Positions 57,230 through 64,000 of a stretch of DNA of 64,000 bases are shown one piece after another. Origin of the DNA: Isoetes taiwanensis (taxonomy: Eukaryota > Streptophyta > Lycopodiopsida > Isoetales > Isoetaceae); assembly GCA_021234155.1 (NCBI GenBank), contig JAJEKV010000001.1, forward strand, positions 30,766,177 through 30,830,176, given 5' to 3'. Position 1 is the first letter of the stretch. Every line of letters begins with the position of its first letter. The translations under genes were made by a program, and so were the position numbers. The notes under the pieces were generated by a model. That model worked only from the letters and a program-made list of their open reading frames with translations. It was not told the DNA's origin and did no database searches.

Positions 57230-60200
57230 GAAAATAAAAAAAGGGGAGGCACTTTTGCTGATACGACACGTTTTTAGAGTTTTTGCATGATCACAAGAGA
57301 GTTCTTGGCAGCCAGATCCGACAAGGTTTAAAGGTCTACCGATCCATCGTCCTTTGGAAATGGAGATTTACAGAATTGAGTGTAGGCTGGTGCCACATGA
57401 CGACACAAAAATACGCCCCAGCCAAAAATGCCAATTCTTTTCTATTTTTGACAAATGGTGGCCAATAGGGCATTTTTGTTGACAACATTAACTTAAAAAT
57501 TTATATCTAAAGGTAATGGTTGTGGTCTATTTGCCTTAAAAAAATATTTCTAAAAGTAATGGTTATGGTCTATTTGCCTTAAGAGCTCATTTTTGTAGCG
57601 ATAGCCTAAACGATCGCCCAGCCATACTGCAAGCCTATTTGCCACATCTGATCGAATCGAAACTCGCATTTTCATGATGAGGAAATAGGTTGGAATTGGA
57701 TGATGCTAACTCTGGAGCTGTAAGCAAGCCGTAAGCCAAATATGAACAAGGTTAGTATAAGAATCTTTGCTAAAATTAGTTTGATCCATAAAAAGAAAAG
57801 ATGCTCTATTTCTCGCAATTGGACATGATTATATTTGCTCGCAACCAGGCTAAATTGGCCTTAGGTTTTATCTCGGCTTTTCGCAGAAGCGACCTTGGGC
57901 AGTGTATTTTGCTACATACAGATCTTGTCTTATTGCCTTTGCTGTGTATAAAAAGTCCCTCATTCATGAGAGACCATGTCCAGGATGCAGAAATCAGCTG
58001 AGTTTGTCGAAATTTCTTTACCTAGTTTTTGCTTGGAGGGCTTCCAAGTATACATTGTTACTTGGAATATGAATGGAAGGGTAGGTTTTTGTTTTTGGGG
58101 ATGAAATGCCTCTTCTTTGGATCTTGTCCCAGCTCCATAATACAGATATTATTTCGAAGCATATGTCTTCCTTTTCAAGCTTCCCATGGGGAATATGGTG
58201 AAGCTTTTTGAGAATACAGGATCCAGACATGATTTTTATGTTGTCAAGCGCCTAGTAACAGCCTTGAAGTTTGTATTCTTGATCATCTTGTTAAAGGTTA
58301 TAGGTAAAATATATGCTATGCATCATATTTCTGATGTGCCAAAATTTTCTCATGGTTCTTCATTACTGCTTCATGTGCATGGCCTGTGTTAGCAGATTAG
58401 TAGCAGCTTCTGTGATGTTATCTCTTCAGCTGTTCATATTTGCAGAGAACAGATGAAAGCGCAAATTTCAGGTAAAAGATCTCATGGCTCTGATATTTTA
58501 TGGTATCTGGGCCTTAAATGCTTGAGATCTTCTGATAGATATAAGGATTGACAAAGTTGCAGTAGGGGGGCTTGGCGATGTTGTAGGTCGTCAGAAGGGT
58601 GCAGCGGCTGTCTCCTTGAATATAAAGAAGACATCTTTAGTTTTTATTGCCTGCCATCTTTCTCGTAAGCATGATCATCTATAGTCCATTGCTCAATTTG
58701 TTTTATTCTACCTCTATCATATGCCACATTTTTTATTTTACATGGATAGCATGCATGAATGAAAACTGTAGGCGACATGTAGCGCAGCTTTTTGCCGACA
58801 ACACAGTTTCTAGCATAACTTTTGATCAAGGGCTTCGTTCAGGTGAGGCTTATTGCGTTGGAAAGCTCTCTCCAGGATCTTTTTGATGGTGTATGGTATG
58901 CCCATCTTTGATTATGTTTTCTATGTCAAAACAATCATGTTCCGGCCGGCTTTGGTAGGGTTTGCCGTATTGGATATTGTGTTTCAGATCTTTTAGATTA
59001 AGGCTTCCGCTTTGATTTAACTTTTGTATATAGCCGCTTTGATTTCATTTAGAGAGCTTCACCATGACAGAAAGGGCCAGTAATAAGGAGAGATTTGGTG
59101 TAAGGATGGCCAGGGAAAAGAAAAAGCCTCCTACTCAGGAACCATTGTTTGCACAGGAGGTCCCTCGTCCCACAAGTGCTCGGTCTAGCATACAGCTCCA
59201 TGGTCAGGGGCAAGCTAATTCCAGTGTAATAATGAATTTGCCATCTTCTTGTGACATTCCACGTATTTATACGCCTTTTCAAGTATAAATACATGACACG
59301 TCACTATGAATAATTAATGGCACATTAATTATTCATAAGCTAAGGTTAGCTATGTTAATAATAATCAACTTTGTTAATTTGGGATTTTCAGGTTTGGCTA
59401 AAAATGTTTTTGGAATTTTTTTTTAAGTCATTTCCTAAGATTTTAAGGAGTTCTACCTGTCGGAGAAACTTTCGGATTTGCCAAATATCATAGATTTTTT
59501 TTGCACGTATGATTTTGTCATGGATTTCCTCCTTATCTGATCGAAATAGCATACTGCAGGATGCCACACAAAACCAGCATGCATCTAGCTCGGTGGCATC
59601 TACAATATATGTCTTCAAAAGAATTTTCTTTGGATCGGCAAGGATAGACTGGCCACGATTTTGCCCAAGAACCCTAATAGCCAGAATTTGCATGTTCTGG
59701 TAGTTTTATGATTTCGTGCTCCGGGTGCAGGTATGCCTTTTCTGAAGTTGTGGATGACCTGTGTTTTGGATTATTGTTTTTTCCTCCTTATCTATTTCGT
59801 TTGTATTAATGCCAGGGCATGGAGAACGCATCGTTGTGTGATATTCCAGATGATCCGATGCATTAGAGTTTTGCTTCAAGCTAAATCCACTCAGAAATAA
59901 ATTTTGCCATATAGGTCCACGTTTTGTGCATCAGGTCTTAGCCCTATTTCGGCAAACATATGTTCAGCTCTGCATCTCAATTCTTTAGTTGTTCTAAATT
60001 GGAAAAGAAGGTAATACAGTTTACTATTATCGATTGGTCCTGATGATTCTTAGAATGCAAGAATTCCAAAGTTTGTGACATTTCCGTTTCAAGTCTAATT
60101 GCCCCCAAGCTCGATTTGGTGGATTTTGAGCAAAAGTGCAGAGCTTGATGATCAGAGCAAGACTTTAGTTCTTATAACTCCTGGCATTTCTTCTAAAAGG

Positions 60201-62049
60201 ATGGTGAGTTTTATTTCTTGATTGAATTTCCATTTCTGTTAAGGTTTGCTTAGATCCCTTGCTTATACATTTCAATGCTTGCCTCTTTAAACATTATGGC
60301 CTAGGATTTTACAAGTTATATAGTAGTTCATTTGGATCTGCACGGGGATACTGGTGTGTTCACGCACATTCATGTTGATACCAAAGATCTTCAGATAGAT
60401 CTGAAGGCACATAGCATTTCATTAATTTTATAAGTGCATATACTTGACTGACACTTTTCCCTTTGCTCTGCAGGACACTAAGGTGTAACTAGATTGCATT
60501 TATAGAGCAACATTGAATTGTTGCATTTCGTGTGCAATACCAGGTATATTACAAGACCTTTAGAATCAAGACTGCTAAGCAAGATTATAAAGTTTTCTAC
60601 ATCACATAAAGTTTTGCAATAAAAACATGAGAGCTGAAGACGATTCTACATTTGATCTTTCTTTTCGTATTTGTTCAGGTTTGGTTGTTTGCTTCCATCC
60701 ACTTCTCATATCTAAGTCACACCCATTTAAACTCTTTCTTTAATTAATGCTATGTTTCTTGTGGAGAGCGGGGACCGTTTGTTTCAAAATCCAACCAACA
60801 TGCATATGCAGTTCATGTTTGAAATGATGCAAGTTGTATGCATCTGTTCACCATCCCTTTGTCAGCCCATTATCTTCGCACTCTTAAGAAGTTTTGTGCT
60901 TATGCCAGATTAAATTTGGCAGTTCGATTCCCACTTGCTATTTGGCAGCCACGTATGCTAGCTTGCTTGAACACATCAGAAGATGACTTCCTTTGATGGG
61001 TTTGCAGGAAAACAAATAAATGTGGACCTTGGTGAATCAAGCTCTCCATACCTATTTTATTTTCTGATTATCAGGGTCCACATTGGTGCAAATGAAAGGA
61101 GTACAAGCAAAGCAGTCTCGGATTTCACTTTGAGGCAGATATGCAGGTATTGATCGTCATTATATTATCGTTTGAAGCATGATATCTTTGTAAAGTTTAT
61201 ATTTCCATGAAGAGAGGAAACTAAGAATTTCATAGTGTTGACAAATCCACTGTTCAGACTTTTCTGCCATACTGTTCAGGTTTAGCAAATCTTGATTCTT
61301 GAACTAATATAGAGATGCCACTTCATATGCAGACATAGGAAATATGCTATGGTATGAGAGATGCCACGATTATATGCTGCAATAAAGATGAGGAAAGTGA
61401 GAAAGCCATGTCTAGCATGTTCTTTTGTAGACGCTTAATGTAAGAAATGCCATGGAAGCTCCCCATTTTCTGCATGATGTGCTATGGTAGATTGCCAAGT
61501 CAAGACTTACACTCCATCGTAGCCATAAATGATAGTGTATTACTGTTCTATCAATGCAAAAGAGTTCTACCAATGTTTCATATATATCTGTCTTAATTTA
61601 TTCTTTCTATTCACCAGTTATAAAAACTCAGCCAGTGTCTGGTATGTGTCAGTGTTTGTCATTGTTCTATCTACTGATTCTTGACATAATAATATGTAAC
61701 ATCACTAGAAGGTGGTGGTGGAAATAGACTTTTGCTTTTGTGAGAATACAAATTATCTGCACCTAGGAAGTGCACCTCAAATGCTGCCATATATTATTTT
61801 TGCACTATTATAATGACAAGTTTTTCTGCCCCTAGAAAGTGAACCTCAAATGTTGGCATCTATTATTTTTGCACTATTATAATGATGCAAGTCTTATCTC
61901 ATCATCAAATTAGGTCTCAAGATCCTGCAAATCTGTAGCCAAGCAGTCCATAAAGGAGAAAGTGACAGTCTCTTATATGCCAAGCTAGAGATTCAACGCA
62001 CCTACTTCAAAGAATGCATATCAAGTTCCATCCTATACTGGCATTATGT
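57230..62049. other. gene-poor stretch, no gene recognised
   Basis: Several short frames (57801-58001 plus, 59064-59288 plus, 59388-59693 minus) have no recognisable domain. The Thr/Arg/Lys-rich frame at 59064 (MTERASNKERFGVRMAREKK) could be a small exon, but nothing supports it. Two phrases at 61760-61800 and 61830-61880 (GCACTATTATAATGA, CCTCAAATG) are a short tandem duplication. Confidence 0.35.
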
Positions 62050-62343
62050 TGTCTCAGGTGTTTATCAACGACGCTATCAACGACGCGGGTTGCGGGATCT
62101 ATACCAAGGATTACGTGAGGTACTTATCTGCCATGTTATCTTAATATGCATATCTAATTTCCAGTGTTTGACATTGTTACAAGGCCAAGACTCTATGGTA
62201 TATTACCGTATGCAGGATTGAAGCTCTATGTTTATGAAAGTTTGAAGAGATACTTGAGCCTGGGATGTGGTGCATTAGCAGGACGATTGATTCGTCAAAC
62301 CTTTACTTACCATCTTGATGTCTCGAGACACCAAATGCAGGTA
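62050..62343 (+). pseudogene. mitochondrial carrier gene fragment (CoA-carrier-like), two decayed exons
   Basis: The exon at about 62050-62118 reads RRGLRDLYQGLRE and is followed by GT. The next, at about 62187-62340, reads [22 protein letters not shown], then [27 protein letters not shown] and GT. This is the end of one repeat and the start of the next in a SLC25 mitochondrial carrier, where the family has G-x-x-PTLYGI-x-PYAGLKF and TYPLDVVRRQMQ. The signature Pro and one Arg are changed (TYHLDVSRH), about 15-20 residues between KR and LGCG are missing, and the phase at the exon junction does not fit cleanly. The rest of the gene was not found upstream, so I regard it as a fragment. The subfamily is a guess from [10 protein letters not shown]. 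Confidence 0.6.
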
Positions 62344-63250
62344 GCTCGAGCAGTATTTATTTGGATTTCTTTGGTTCGTTTTGTTTTTATGGGTCTTTGA
62401 AGGGGAAAACATGGTTAATGGTTAATGGCCCTAACAAATGTGTAGAGCATTAACCATGCTTGCGCACACCACAATTGATTTAGATGCCCCTCAAACCATA
62501 TCATGCAATTCTTATTTGCAATGTATTGGCAAAACATGAGCATATTAAGCAATGCCCAGATGTGGCGGGCCCATATTGTAATTGTAAAGATTGAATGTCT
62601 TCTTCATGTGTTTTAGCTCTTTTGGTAAGTCCAAGTTTGAAGCTACATCATGGTAGTTAATTTTGCAATTTCATTTATGTTCTTATGATAGCCATATTGT
62701 TTATGGCATTGACTGTTAAGGTAAACCGAAGAGATGATTAGAGGTGTTGTTACCTGTACTTATAATAATTATCTACTTAGGCCCAACAACAACGAGCTTT
62801 GTTATTAGTCAAAGTTATGGTTCTAACTGCCATTTGGTAATAGATGTAACAAATCACATTCAATAGGGTCATTCTATTTTGTTATTGCAAAGGATTTGTA
62901 AGCTGTATACAACTAGGAACAATATTTATTGTAATATTTTAAAGTGCCCTTGCAATAAACATATCGGTTTGTCTATATCATATGATTAATAAAAGATGGC
63001 AATCGGTTCTCCATTTCTTTGAAATATTCTTCAGTTTACATGCCAAATAATAATAACCTATATGAGAACTATACATGCCAAGCAGGTTGAAATGGGTTCA
63101 CTACAACTGTTGGAAAAAAATATATATGCCACTTTTATAGTATGTTGCAAATGTGGTATCCAACTTGGACAGTAACTTAAAAGGAGCATGATTGACGACC
63201 TTACATGTGTTCCTACATCCTACATCTTATTCGTATAATTCTACTAAAAT
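62344..63250. other. A/T-rich intergenic DNA, no feature recognised
   Basis: No coding region is supported. I saw no polypurine tract next to the LTR that follows. Confidence 0.4.
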
Positions 63251-64000
63251 TGTAGTTACGCCCGGCAACGCCGGGCACCATAACTAGTTAATCATTAAAG
63301 TGGAAACCTAACCCAAAATCCTAATTCGAATTTAGGGCTTAACCTAATATTAAAAAGGGCTAAAATACCAAATTAGTTAATATTAGCCAACCCAGAGCTG
63401 CCACCTGGCCCAAATTGATTGGGCAAGAGAGAGTTGCTAACTTGGGACCCAAATTGGGGTTTTGTATCCCCATTTGCCCCAATTTAAATTGGGGGAGGTT
63501 GGTGGAGGAGGAGCTGCTGTTCCACCTTGTTCCAGCCAGAAGGATGGAGAACCCGAGCGATAGGGGGCCTAGCTATGAACCCGGTTAGTACGTAGATAGC
63601 TTGGATTCCTAGATAGTCATAGGATTAACCCTTGTATGCTCAGAAGGTAGCTAGGATTAACCCTTGTATGAATAGATGCATGGTTAATCTCTATTTTATG
63701 TTCTATTCGAAGCTATGGATAGAGGGATGTATAAGGATAGCTTTCTTTCTGTTCCTCCTGTGTTGTATGGGTAAAAGGGGGTAGGGACCTAAAGGCCATC
63801 TAGAAGTAGAGATGCTCCTAGATAGAACCCTTAAAACCCAGTAAATGCGGCCTGTGCACAAGAGCCAACCTGGCTGTGGATGCTATGATGTGGTTCAGCA
63901 CCAGACAACGAGCATGAGGGTGAATCGGGGGTGGGGTCTTGCCTAGCGCGGCTACAGGACTCCTATAGTGTGCTAGGCTTATAGCCGGTCACTGTGTGTG
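63251..64000 (+). repeat. Ty3-lineage LTR, plus orientation, cut by the window end
   Basis: The phrases GTAGGGACCTAAAGG, GTAGAGATGCTCCTAG, GGCCTGTGCACAAGAGCC and CTATGATGTGG (63780-63900) occur in the same order as in the LTR at 8100-8200, and the last also matches the array LTRs in reverse. The start at TGTAGTTACG (63251) is my guess; a perfect hairpin lies ten bases inside it. No pol precedes it, so it would be a 5' or solo LTR. Confidence 0.6.
63260..63276. repeat. perfect GC hairpin, 7-bp stem, 3-nt loop
   Basis: GCCCGGC-AAC-GCCGGGC is isolated in A/T-rich DNA at the presumed LTR start. Confidence 0.85.

Overview
The window looks like nuclear DNA of a land plant with a large, repeat-rich genome. 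The evidence is Ty3-type chromodomain retrotransposons with long LTRs, an initiator-Met-tRNA primer-binding site of the usual plant kind, a LINE, and genes with many short exons whose proteins read as plant proteins. A seedless plant is possible, but nothing here fixes the species. All exon joins, translations and repeat alignments were done by eye.

Layout. 1-8971: 3' part of a decayed Ty3 chromodomain element (protease, RT, RNase H, integrase, chromodomain, polypurine tract, 3' LTR). Its LTR is split by a complete non-autonomous LTR element (4763-7672) with a GGAAC target-site duplication. 8972-10347: relic of a transposase-like gene on the minus strand, cut by the LTR end. 10504-11105: G-rich then C-rich low-complexity DNA. 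11296-11781: an intact orphan ORF. 12325-13350: a histone H3-like pseudogene with a long basic tail. 13508-15904: three degenerate 200-bp repeats, a TATA box and an unrecognised 543-codon pseudogene. 16324-17860: a minus-strand LTR with primer-binding site. 18905-20568: a 5'-truncated LINE with a hexanucleotide tail.

24060-26616 holds what I consider the most interesting item. Thirteen minus-strand exons read in one frame as the N-terminal half of DNA primase small subunit joined to the C-terminal half of a GEP4/PGPP1-type phosphatidylglycerophosphate phosphatase. One splice donor is abnormal and the HAD nucleophile motif is missing. 28359-29456 is a clean two-exon gene for an AT-hook, zinc-finger, coiled-coil protein.

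31261-51504 is a tandem array of about 3.48-kb units. Each unit joins about 450 bp of local sequence (U) to a fragment of a minus-strand Ty3 element (L: one LTR, 3' non-coding region and the 3' end of pol). The order is (U-L) six times, then a seventh U that runs straight into flanking DNA. An ISG12/Ifi-6-16-like gene with a one-base frameshift follows at 52195-52511. 52512-63250 is mostly unrecognised sequence with simple repeats, a TA-flanked MITE-like element and a mitochondrial-carrier gene fragment. The window ends inside another LTR of the same Ty3 lineage.

Two themes link the parts. Related LTRs occur at four places (4377, 16338, the array, about 63251), so one lineage has repeatedly shaped the locus. 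And stops inside decayed genes are almost all TAG or TGA at sites where CAG or CGA would fit, as expected from deamination of CHG- and CG-methylated DNA.
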